Of a stretch of DNA of 64,000 nucleotides, positions 11,255-20,800 are shown one piece after another. Numbering within the stretch: the stretch's first letter is position 1; each line of letters opens with the position of its first letter. Origin of the DNA: Nigrospora sphaerica. Its lineage: Eukaryota; Ascomycota; Sordariomycetes; Amphisphaeriales; Apiosporaceae. The position numbers and the translations under genes were made by a program. The DNA is taken from the NCBI GenBank assembly GCA_018287875.1, contig JAGVVL010000017.1, positions 806,001 to 870,000 of the forward strand, read 5' to 3'. The notes beneath the pieces are model-generated. The model was not told where the DNA came from and ran no database searches. It saw nothing but the letters and a program-made list of their open reading frames with translations.

Positions 11255-12115
11255 ATGGACATACAAACGGCCTCACGCGGTATGAGCAGCATGGTTCACC
11301 TTCTTGGATGGGGTTTCTCACTCACCATCATTCTTCTTTCCCTTCATCTCGCCTGCCAGCTAGTCAAGAGAAGACTTAAGAACACAACCGGCCGACGAGA
11401 AGGGTTGGGGGATGTCTTAAGGCACGGCTTGAGCAAGATTACCGAGCTAGCCACGACAGGAGAAGCATCGGCAACCGCGCGCCTTACCCCCCTCACCGCC
11501 GCCAAAGACTCCGCCCAAAGCTGGCTCGCGTGCCTTGTCCCGGCCAAGCCCTTCGCCGGCGCAGCTGAAATGCAGCCGCCGGGTCGATGCGCCGAGCTCG
11601 AGGAGCAAGTCCGCGAACTGCAAGAACAAATCGACGGCCACCGAGCGCAAGCCCAGCAGCTGCGCCGCGCGCTCGGTCAGCTGAAGAAGGACCACGGGGC
11701 GCGGAGCGCGGGGCTCGAGGAGGCCCTGGCTCTCGAGCGCGCCGACCTCGTCCGGTTCTACGAGGGCGCGCTGACGTCGCAGCGCCGCGACCTGCGACGC
11801 GAAGCCGCCGAGAAGGGCGCCGCCGACGCCGCACGGATCCGCGACCTCGAGGACCGGCTCCGGGACCCCGAGGCGCCGCCCGCCGCCCAAGAAGCCGACG
11901 GCCACGACACCCCGGCGGCTCGGCAGCGGGTCCTGCGCGCCGAGCGGCATCGCCCCGACGCCGCCCACCCGCGCCAGCAGGCCCGCCGCCGCCGCCGCCA
12001 CATTTCCCGCGCCCGCCGCCGCGCCGAGCGCCGTGCCGAGCAGGAGCGCCGCGGCTGCGGCGACCCGGCCGAGATGGCGCGTGGGGACGTCCCCATGGAG
12101 GGTATGGCCACCTGA
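11255..12115 (+). CDS. Hypothetical membrane-anchored coiled-coil protein
   Basis: Single-exon frame of 286 aa with a good ATG context (GACCATGG). Residues 13-36 form one hydrophobic segment (SMVHLLGWGFSLTIILLSLH) suitable as a signal anchor. Residues about 108-205 have heptad-like Leu/Glu/Arg/Gln periodicity (AELEEQVRELQEQIDGHRAQ and onward), a probable coiled coil. The last 80 residues are extremely Arg/Ala-rich and may be a disordered tail, or non-coding sequence read through if an intron was missed. A GC-driven antisense frame overlaps the whole gene, so the coding evidence is moderate. No family recognised. Confidence 0.55.
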   Translation: MDIQTASRGMSSMVHLLGWGFSLTIILLSLHLACQLVKRRLKNTTGRREGLGDVLRHGLSKITELATTGEASATARLTPLTAAKDSAQSWLACLVPAKPFAGAAEMQPPGRCAELEEQVRELQEQIDGHRAQAQQLRRALGQLKKDHGARSAGLEEALALERADLVRFYEGALTSQRRDLRREAAEKGAADAARIRDLEDRLRDPEAPPAAQEADGHDTPAARQRVLRAERHRPDAAHPRQQARRRRRHISRARRRAERRAEQERRGCGDPAEMARGDVPMEGMAT

Positions 12116-12621
12116 TGGGCGCCTTGGCGAAAGATGCAAAGGGGTGGAATGGAGGGGGAGCACCGGTTCATCGCAAAGGGCCTCAGGTGACCTCCCGCCA
12201 TGTTGGAGAAGACCGGCAACGTCTTGGTGGGTAGTAGAAAATTGGGACGCTAAGATTCGCAGGGTCCAACACGTTTCCCTTCTAGGTCTTTTGAGTTGGT
12301 CGTGGATGATGGACAAATTGCTATGGTTCATGAAGAGCGCTGCCAGTGCCGAGTAGTATGTGGTCGGTCTGCTTGAGTTTACTCAAACTCTCTTTTGAAT
12401 GTCACAACGTTGTTCTCGACCACTCAACACGCATGTACACGTGACTTTGGGTCAGTGGCACCTCTAGAAGATCGAGTACTACTTCAACTCGTAATTTATA
12501 AGTTGATACACATCTAAATAAGTAGTCTATTTGTCCAAGGAGAAGAGAATCAGGGTAAGAATGCTTCCGCGTATCTGCTTCAGTTGGTACCTGTACCAAG
12601 GCGAAGAAGTTTCGGGATCGC
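12116..12621. other. Convergent intergenic region
   Basis: About 500 bases between the 3' ends of the coiled-coil gene and the AA8 gene. Nothing recognisable; presumed 3'UTRs. Confidence 0.5.
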
Positions 12622-13416
12622 TTAATCGTCTTCGGAATCCGAGTCGTCGCCCGCTTCGTCGCCCGAGTCGTCATCGCTATCATCGCCACCGTCGCCGCCG
12701 GCGTTGGGGGAAAAGGGCTGCGCCGCAGCGGGCGGGGGCACCGGCGGACCGGCCAGGGCCGCCCACTTGTCGAACTCGGCGCTCTTGGCCTGCGACAGCT
12801 GGGCGGCGAAGCCGCCTTCGCCCGCGTCGTGGAAGGCGAGGATGCCGGCCGAGGTCTCGGGGTTGCGGACGGCCTTGCTTCCCAACGCCCAGCCCATCTC
12901 GGCCGTCCCGGCCGTGGCCGCGGCCCCCAGACCCATGGAAGCGTCGAGGCAGCCCTCGCAGAGGAAGGTATAGGAGAGGAAGGAGGCGTTGACGAAGGTC
13001 CCCTCGGCGATGGGCCGGACAGAGAAGGCGCCCGTGACTTCGGGGGGGTTGTCGTCCTCGTTGCGGGCCTGGCGGAAGGACGATATGACCTTGGTGCCGT
13101 CGGGAGACCAGGCGGCCATCAGGAGAGGGCCCTCCATGTCGCCCGTGAGGGACCAGCCGCCCCATCCCGCGCCATTCCTGAGCGGGAAGGTCAACTGGCC
13201 GATGAAGGAGCTGTTGGGCGCCTCGGGCAGCGCGATACCAAAGGCGAAGCCTGACTTGGCACCGAAGAAGCGCTGGAAGGTGATATTTGTGGCTTGGTCG
13301 GTAAAGCTTGTCGTGGTCTTGGCCGTCTTGTCCCCCTTGCAAAGGCCTTGGGTAGAGATGGCGAGAAGTACGAAGGCCGTGGTGGACGTTTTGCGGGCGT
13401 GATGAGAAACCAACAT
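12622..13416 (-). CDS. Stand-alone CDH-type cytochrome b domain (AA8), secreted
   Basis: Intronless, 264 aa. Signal peptide at about residues 1-27 (hydrophobic TTAFVLLAISTQGLC). Residues about 35-200 match the haem-binding cytochrome domain of cellobiose dehydrogenase: FAFGIALPEAP, FIGQLTFPL, GWGGWSLTGDMEGPLLMAAW and LAFHDAGEGGFAAQLSQAK. The Met in GDMEGP and the His in AFHDAG sit where CDH has its axial haem ligands; the Cys pair in FLCEGCL matches the CDH disulfide. Such domains pass electrons to lytic polysaccharide monooxygenases. No flavin dehydrogenase, CBM or membrane domain follows. Instead the chain ends in a Pro-rich linker and about 28 residues of Asp/Ser/Glu/Gly, an unusual acidic tail. 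Confidence 0.88.
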   Translation of the reverse strand: MLVSHHARKTSTTAFVLLAISTQGLCKGDKTAKTTTSFTDQATNITFQRFFGAKSGFAFGIALPEAPNSSFIGQLTFPLRNGAGWGGWSLTGDMEGPLLMAAWSPDGTKVISSFRQARNEDDNPPEVTGAFSVRPIAEGTFVNASFLSYTFLCEGCLDASMGLGAAATAGTAEMGWALGSKAVRNPETSAGILAFHDAGEGGFAAQLSQAKSAEFDKWAALAGPPVPPPAAAQPFSPNAGGDGGDDSDDDSGDEAGDDSDSEDD

Positions 13417-15265
13417 GGTGAACTTCCTGATGAGATGCTGGATATGGGGCTTGGTATAATGTTTAATACAATGTTTGGAGAGAGGTTATGTTTCCAATTA
13501 TTGAGATACCACGTCGAGAGATGGAATGGTGCGTTGGATTCTGATAGTGGCATGGCAAGAAAATGATCGTCGACTTGGGTTACTCCTTTATATCAAAACC
13601 TGGTGCCCTCAGTTAGACAAAGTTGGCTCGCTTGGAATAGGCGCCTCTGCGTCTCACAACCGGGACCAAAATAGTTCCTGTAACCCAAAAGTTTCAATTG
13701 GTAATCTCACCTCGCGAAACATCCGCTCGATGCCGAGATAACCGTGAGAATGTGCGCGTATAGTTGCTTGAGGTCTCTACTGTGGACGGTAAGCCGGCTT
13801 ACCAGAAACGCGGAGTAGAAACGCGTGACGTTCCAGGCTATTTTTGGCGCCGCGGCTCGACCAGAGCAATGGACTGGTGTCGCGTGCCCAGTTTCCCAAT
13901 TCAGCAAGTAGAGGATCCCAACGGTGAGCTACGCAGGGATCTAGGATTGAGAGGTTTGAGGCTCAGGCCTAGACGTTCCCCAGTCTCGTTGGTGTCAATC
14001 ATGTGGGGGATGCGGGTGGTGCGCAGGGAATGCCTGTCGAGGCTGGTGCCGGAAACAGCTCCGGGGGTGGAATTTGGGGCCCAATTTAGCAGCGAAACGG
14101 TTACCAGCAGCCAACAAGACCCCTGTGTGTTGCATTTTGGGAAGGACTTGACGAGGCCCACGTCGCGAAAGGGAGTATTTAGTCGCTGTGTTGTGCAGTA
14201 GCTGGAGTTGTGGTCATGGAACGATGCCGTGGGGGGTGGACTTGGGCAGCTCGCAGGTCCCGGGAAGTCGTAGGCCCTACGGCACTCACCCCGCCTACCG
14301 AATGCCCAGCTACAGCGGGTCGCCGTAGCTTACGTATGGTAGCCCGGAGCCCCCAATAGTGGGACCTGCCTTCGTGGGAGTGGACGGGATTGAGGCAAGC
14401 CCGTCTAGCGCATCTACGCGGGACCCTACCAGCCTACATTACCTCATGGATGAATCAAGTCAAAATGGTGGGGGTTAAAGTACGATCCCATGGGACAGGC
14501 AGCGGGCAGCGGAAGCTCAGGGTATGTTCTTTCTACTTGGGGTAACTTGCTGTCTCGTGTAGCAGCTACTCCCCCGTTGGTGACCTCGGAAAGCGAAGCA
14601 CTTGGCTTGGTAGATGGACGTAAGTGTCCGCCAAGACGCGCTCTCCGGATGCACCTGCGGTCAAGTGACGACGGATCATGACCCGAGTCCATCTGCATCC
14701 ATGCCCGCGATTGACGTGACCGGCGTTCCTGCATTAGGTGGCATATGTATCCTTGCTTTTCTTCCGCTTGCAGAAGGAGTTTGGTACCATGACGGGCATA
14801 ACCCCGGCATGCCCAGCGAAGGACATCAGATGGTACCCGGACTTCCTCGTCCATCTTTGGCCCTCAATTGTGGATCTGCAATAGCACTGTAGGCCGGTAG
14901 GTACCTAGATACCTCAGTACTTGACGGAACATCCAAAATTCCGCACGCTGGAAATTAAGGTCAGCGTGACGGCCCCGCACGGGCCTTCCGACGCTTGCAG
15001 GTTAGGCAGCTTCGCGACTACATCCAATGCGACCGACAAACTTCAGAAGAATATCCGCACATTTTGGCATGCGACCACGGCGCACACCCCGACCCTTCGC
15101 GATAGCCAGAGGCCGATACACTCCCACGCTCGGCCCGTCCGGCTGATATCTCGCCTTTCGCAATCCCTATGGTTCTTTTGTAATACACCTCGGAGTGGGG
15201 CTCTTCTCCTCAGTCCAGCGCCGCTCATTTCCCACCACCAAAACGCTCAACCAATTGCGACAACC
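13417..15265. other. Divergent promoter region with no gene seen
   Basis: Between the AA8 gene (-) and the LAMTOR1-like gene (+). A TATAAAG (minus strand) at 13586-13592 probably serves the AA8 gene. Open frames at 13764-14201 and 14444-14854 show no domain or splice logic and are not called. A GGTAGGTACCTAGATACC palindromic patch lies near 14895-14912. Confidence 0.5.
13586..13592 (-). promoter_or_regulatory. TATA box of the AA8 cytochrome gene
   Basis: TATAAAG on the minus strand, 170 bases upstream of the start codon at 13416, within the range seen for other genes in this window. Confidence 0.45.
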
Positions 15266-15844
15266 ATGGGCGTCTGCGCCTCCTGCCTCGGGCGCCGTCG
15301 CCAGGAGACCTTTGACGAGGTAGGTTTGGCAGATGAAATGCGGGAGCAATGACTGACGCCGCGCCCCAGGACGATGTCTCGCGAATGCTCCTCGACGACC
15401 CGAACAACTTCCAGTACGGAAGCTTCAGCGACCAAAACATAAACGCCCGTGCCGACCCCCTCGAATCGCAGCGCGAAACGGAAGCCGTACAGAAGGTCGT
15501 GACCATGACATCCAAGTACGTCGCCGTAGCGGGAGAAGGCGCATTTGCGCCACAGGGCTGACGTATTTGGCAGCAACCTCGTCGATATTTTTGAGATCAC
15601 CTCCCAAGAAACTGCACAAGCGCATCAGGGTATGCTTCCCCAGGACGGTCGCCTGGCCCGCTACCATGCCATACTCGCCAAGCTTTCCGCCGACGACGAT
15701 CCCTATCGAGCGGGCAACGTGTACGGGCAGATGGACTGGCTCAGCGACGACGAAACCGCTGATATGCAGGCCAGCGCTCCTAGTATCAAGGAGGGAGCCG
15801 GTCAGCCTCTGGTGGGGACTTTTTCTGACGCGGCTGCTGCATAA
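15266..15844 (+). CDS. LAMTOR1: LAMTOR1/Meh1-like Ragulator-EGO scaffold subunit
   Basis: Three exons, 15266-15319, 15370-15515 and 15574-15844, splice in phase to 156 aa. The N-terminus MGVCASCLGRRR has Gly2 for N-myristoylation and Cys4/Cys7 for palmitoylation, the dual lipid anchor of LAMTOR1 and yeast Meh1/Ego1. The second exon starts with DDVSRMLLDDP and the third with the conserved NLVDIFEIT segment. LAMTOR1 wraps the other Ragulator or EGO subunits and tethers Rag GTPases to the lysosome or vacuole for amino-acid signalling to TORC1. The length fits the family. First intron is 50 nt and second 58 nt with a CTGAC branch motif. Family call comes from the lipid-anchor plus NLVDIFE arrangement. 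Confidence 0.88.
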
Positions 15845-17325
15845 TTTTGATGCACGTCATTGCCATCACGTGATGATCATGAAGTCGAGGCTCTGCTGTC
15901 AACGTAGACGGATGGCTTGCAATGACGACATCTTCCTGGAACCGGCAAAGCTCCCGTCAGGCATGCCAGGGGACTTCGGCCGTGGCGTAAGAAGTGCGCC
16001 ATATGCGGCTCGAAAATCTTCGACCCCCCGGTCAACTAATATCTCAACCCTTTTTTTTTTTCCTTCACTTTTACAAGCACGGTTCCGCTGCGGTCCGGGT
16101 CTTGGGGGACGGGGTTTCATCATGGGGACTGGATCCCTCAAAGTTGATGGCTGCGAATCAAGGCATCTTTGGGCCCAGGACCCTCCCCGCCTCGCCTGAG
16201 TCCCCTCGCACCGCAGCGGCATTCTCCATTACCACCAATCATGGACCGGCTCGAGACCCCTCAGCTCACAGGATCCATCGACAAGGGCCACGTGCCAACT
16301 CCCCCTTGGTACCAGGTGGAGGTGTATAGAAGAACCACTCAGTCTAGCGCAATATTTTCTATGTCAAGTCCCATTTCATCGCACGAGTCTGCCGCCCACT
16401 TCGCTGTCCTGGCTTGAATAGAGTTGTCGTCCGCGTCACGAACAACGCCGAACCGCTTCCTAGGGCATCCCGGGATCCATATGTGCAAAAGCCCTGCGTT
16501 ATTGCTGTTCTACCGACCGATTCGGCCAGTCAGGCCAGGCTTCGGGCACTCCCGCCCCATAGGCATTCCACTTAGCCGCAGCACCTGCACTCCCAGCACA
16601 AATCGTTCCTCTGCCTGGATACGCTTGTCCAGACACAGGAATCTCCCACTCTTGTCTGTTCGTCCACGGCACGCCGCCCCATGTCACCGAGCCCGGAGTT
16701 GTCCGCGTCCACCCGGCGCGATGCCCTGTGTCCTCGGCAGGGTGCTGCCCTAAGGATCTCTCCTATGCCGCAATAGGCACCCTGTCCTCCTGCCGGCTGG
16801 GATGCTTATGCACATCACAGGTATCGTCGGCTCTTCCAAGGAAAAGGTTCCCCGCTTTCGTCAGAATCCGCCCTGCTCGAAGGAAGTTCTAGGTTGGTCG
16901 ACGGCGACTACCGCAGGGACGATCATATTGCCCAGGAATGGCCATCTCGCTCAGGACCGGGCAAACTTTGCTGCCCCCTGAAACATGGGCAAACCTCGTG
17001 GTCCGCCCAAATGCAATCGAGGATTCTGGGATGGCACTGTGCCGAACGGTCCAATCCCGAGCTCGCAAGGAACGGCTCATACAACTCGAAGGCGCAAGGG
17101 GAAAAAAAAATAGATTGGTCGATGCCCCAGTCACCGGTCGGTGCTCCTGTGGCCTGCTGAGAAAACCCCGCTGCCCTCTCGTCTTCGCCTTTTTTTTGGT
17201 GCGATGAGGCAAACTCAACCGCCTTCATCGCAGGGTTCACACATCGCGGTCGCCCGTTTTCTCTCAGCCCCAACCCCCTCGCCGCTGGCTAATTGATGCC
17301 TTTTCGGTCCTCGCCAACCAATCAC
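15845..17325. other. Convergent intergenic stretch
   Basis: No gene recognised. Contains homopolymer patches (T run near 16049-16060, A run near 17101-17109) and open frames without motifs. Presumed 3'UTRs of the two flanking genes plus spacer. Confidence 0.45.
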
Positions 17326-17658
17326 TCACACTTGCCTATTCACTCGTTCCCAATGCTCTAGGCCCAGCGCCGCCAAGATGCCCTCAATCTCGACCATTTC
17401 CCCCTCTGCTTTCTCGATTGATGCAGTCCGGTTGCCCTCTCCATGCCAGCGGTAGACATCGCTCTGGAGCTTGGCCAATTTGCGCTGTTTCTTCTCCATG
17501 TCCTTGCATATCTTACAACATTCGTTCAAGCGGGTTGTCGCTAACGTGAGCCTCAATCCGCACGTCTCCCCTGTTCGGTATTCCCTCGTGCACTGCTCCC
17601 TGAAGGTGGACCATCTCCAGTAACCGCACGCCCACTGTACTCGATCGTAATAGCACAT
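17326..17658 (-). CDS. Small Cys-rich, conserved-looking fungal protein
   Basis: 110 aa from MCYYDRVQWACGYWRW to the stop. Residues 1-52 contain regularly placed aromatic and Cys residues (C2, C11, C23, C33, C47, C48, C51), in YRTGETCGL and CCKICKDMEKK. Residues 53-105 are a charged helix with likely coiled-coil character (KQRKLAKLQSDVYRW and following). The CxxxW, TGETCG and CxxC pattern suggests metal binding or a structural zinc fold, resembling uncharacterised small proteins common in Sordariomycetes; that resemblance is from memory, not a search. A probable 5'UTR intron precedes it (17757-17677). No ATG lies upstream in frame, so 17658 is the start. Confidence 0.72.
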   Translation of the reverse strand: MCYYDRVQWACGYWRWSTFREQCTREYRTGETCGLRLTLATTRLNECCKICKDMEKKQRKLAKLQSDVYRWHGEGNRTASIEKAEGEMVEIEGILAALGLEHWERVNRQV

Positions 17659-17676
17659 GTGTGAGGGCCGTCTGTG

Positions 17677-17757
17677 CTATTCGAACAAGGGGCCAGGTTA
17701 GTATAACTTTCACTCCCTGACTGTTGGGGTTGAGAACGGGACCCGGGGCATACTGAC
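17677..17757 (-). other. Probable 5'UTR intron of the Cys-rich small protein gene
   Basis: On the minus strand an 81-nt block starts GTCAGT, contains a perfect TACTAAC branch point and ends AATAG. Joining it does not put the upstream ATG at 17875 into the frame of the small protein, so the upstream exon is read as leader carrying a possible uORF. Confidence 0.55.
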
Positions 17758-17875
17758 CGGTGGGTTCTTGAGCAGGTCGCTCCCCAGGTTCCCGACTTTG
17801 GTTTCGTCTTGGTCCCCACGAGTGTCTCGATCCGTTGCCGACGATGCCGAGGATGGCCTCTTCCAACGAGGGCAT

Positions 17876-20800
17876 CGAATGCTACTGGGGACGCGTCGAT
17901 ACTTATAGTATCAAAACTTCTCGTCACCCCACAAGGCCGGGCGTTGACTGTTGAACACAAGAGCACTTTTCAACTTCCCCTAGATCGATATCTCTCGCTG
18001 TCCATCGGCCTCAGCCTGCCCGCCGCCAGTGCCGCATCCGATGGCAGGACCGAGACTTCACAAAGGAACGGTGGAGCAGGCAGGTTGCTACTTTCTTCCC
18101 GCTGCCTAATATGCTTCCCAGGGACTCATCGGCTGCCACGTTGACCAACCACACCGGCCTTATTTACCGAAGCCGTTCGAAAAACCACCTGTACCCCCCC
18201 CATCGATATGCGGATAATAGGCGTGGCGATGGACTGGCCCTATCCTGGACGGGGAGCCCCTGTTTGTTCCCGCGGTGGGTACAAAGGCCACTGTCAGGAA
18301 AGGTGCATACCTAGCTTCTCCTCCCGCAGGTAGCCACCCAGGGAAACTCCTGAGAGGAACGACTTTATGCATATGGTGGTCCTTCCCGCTGCCTGCAGCC
18401 GGGGTCGAAAGTCGAGCGACCGGTACGAGCCAATCGAAGACCCTTGACCAGCATCCGAGTACAGAGCCACCAGGCATGTTTTGTCGGTCACGGGGTACGA
18501 CATCCAACGTCCAGATCGAAGCTTACATACCGATTGGCTGGCCCGGTGGGTTGAACGTCTTCGTCGCTCGCTGTGTTGGAGGCGAGTGCAGTCTTACCCC
18601 TGAATGACCATCTGCCCCTCCCCCATTGAAGGCTATTTTGTTTTTGTTTTTGGCTTACTAATGTAGCGGCTTTCCTAGTTCTATACACCAACTACCATGG
18701 CAAGTACCCCGTGGGTTCGCCGCCGAGGGTAAATCTGGACATCGGCCAGTGATGAGCGGACCAGCAAGCTACCTTCGGAATCAACGATGTGGACTATACG
18801 CAATTGAGCAACGACTTGCAGCCAACAGTGCTACAGCGCATCGCGTCGGTAGGAAACGTCCGAAAAATTATATCCACCAATACCCGGTAAAAGTCACGTA
18901 CCTTGATACTATCGACGACAACACATCGCCGTACCGCGGTGCCAGGGCGGGCCTCAAATGCGACCTCTCGCATCTTTCACAAGCTAAGCCAAGGCTGCGA
19001 CGAGTGACTCTACAGAACAACAATATCGGGCGTCGTACTGACCCCCACAGTTCGCCCCGAATGCGACCTGCGGCTGAAGACAGCAAGGATCACATATCCG
19101 GAGTCTTTGCTGGCGAGAAGCGTTTGGAGCCCAACGTGGCAAGCTCCATCTGACCCTCCTGGCCATTTCGCCACCCTTGTCACGGAGGCGGCCCTCGAGC
19201 GCGACCCGCCTACAAGAAGACTCTCTTGATGTCAGATGTCGATGCTGGCTGCATGCTCTAGAAGGTGACGATTCGTCCAGGACGGACGTTCTCCCTGTTC
19301 CATCCGACTGAGCATTTTCTATATCGTGGCCACTGGCTAAACTCCATCGCCGGGTACGTAGTATCATCCCTCTCCTCAGGCTAAAAGCTCCAGCGCCATG
19401 CTCCATTCACTACGGCCTGGGCCCACTTCCGCGGCCTGCCACATATGCTTAAGATACTTTGCTCTCCCTGTTTATTTCCGGCATGACATCACAACAAGCC
19501 CAGAACTGTCGTATTGGTTCTCTTGAGGCTTGGCCGGTGTCTGGTTGCATGGGGCAGGCAAGAAGCCCAACAAGCAACCCTATGCGGTTCGATGCACATG
19601 GGGCCAACTCGTACCAGGTGTGACCATTCCCAAGGTTCGATCTAACTATATCGGCAAGGGTCCGTTGGAAGACAAAAGTATATTGGCGTGGGAGACACAG
19701 GCGATGCTGTGGAACATGGCACCACGTTTAACGTCACCTACGCGTATGCTGCTGCTTCTTCAACAACCGGACCAAGCCCAAGGCTGACAAAGACGGCTGC
19801 GCATGGTTCCATCACACGTAAAGTCTCCACGACGGCTGTCCCTACGTGGGCCTCTTATTGGCCACGCGCGTCCCGTCCAGGTTGCACGCCAAAGTGGCTG
19901 GACGCGCCGGTGCCCTCAAGTATATTGTATCCTGTATTAGAATCCGCTTTGTGCGGCGTTGACTGCCATGTCACGGACGAAACCCGCCCTCGGCCCCGCG
20001 CGGGTTTTGCGCCTGGAGGCTGGCGCGTGCACCCACGAGTCCCTTTTTGTTTTCCCAAGTGGCTAAGCTTTACCCTTTACTCTACTTCCCCCGGTACGGG
20101 CGGGCCGTTCCGTATTTGCATCGTTCCAGCGGAGTATGGCTGCCTCCTGGAGCTTCTTATTTCCCTTGTTTGAGTGCAGGCCCGTGTCCCTCGGCAAACG
20201 AAAGGCGGCTTTGAGGCAGCTTGCAAGCCGCATGGCCATCGGGTAGATGCTACGCTCTGTCCGCGGCCGAGCCCCCCCTTACGACCGTGTCCTAGGAGGA
20301 AGAGGAGCAGGAGTGGAGAAAGGGGCCCTTCTTTTCGAAATTGGGTGGGCAGAGCGGCGGGCACCAGGCCTAGCCTGTCCTATCGACTTCCAATAGTGGC
20401 AGCCTTCATTAGACAAATCACCTCGTCTGTGGCGCGACAATGCCGGGGAGTCCACTGTCCCCCCTTCCCCTAAGCATGTGGGTGTGAAGGCTTCGTGCTT
20501 TTAGTGGTACTTGGGCGTCGAAGTGCTCTCGAGTAAGACCCCGGGGGGGGGAGGACTTGGTACTACCACATGCAAAAGCCCGAGGGCCAGTTTCCGTGTC
20601 TGGTCTTCAGCTTCCAGGGGCCCCTCGTCGGGTGGCCAAGGTGTCACACGAGCCCCCCCTGCAGCGCTATATATGGCCGGCAGCGGCGGCCGCGGTTGAG
20701 ATCGACCAAGCCCCGTGAAAGAGGCAGCCGTCACGACTTGGTTGGAAAAACACCAGACCCTTCCCTTCCGGCCAACCGAGGGGCGTAACGGGAACAAAGG

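Noticed and set aside
11447..12331. Antisense 294-codon frame over the coiled-coil gene
   Set aside because: Third-position GC shadow of the plus-strand frame; no motif, and the sense frame has a helix anchor and heptads.
13764..14854. Open frames of 136-145 codons between AA8 and LAMTOR1-like genes
   Set aside because: No domain, no signal peptide, no consistent splice structure.
17553..17966. Frames overlapping the leader of the small Cys-rich protein
   Set aside because: They do not splice in phase into the Cys-rich frame and have no motif; at most a uORF.
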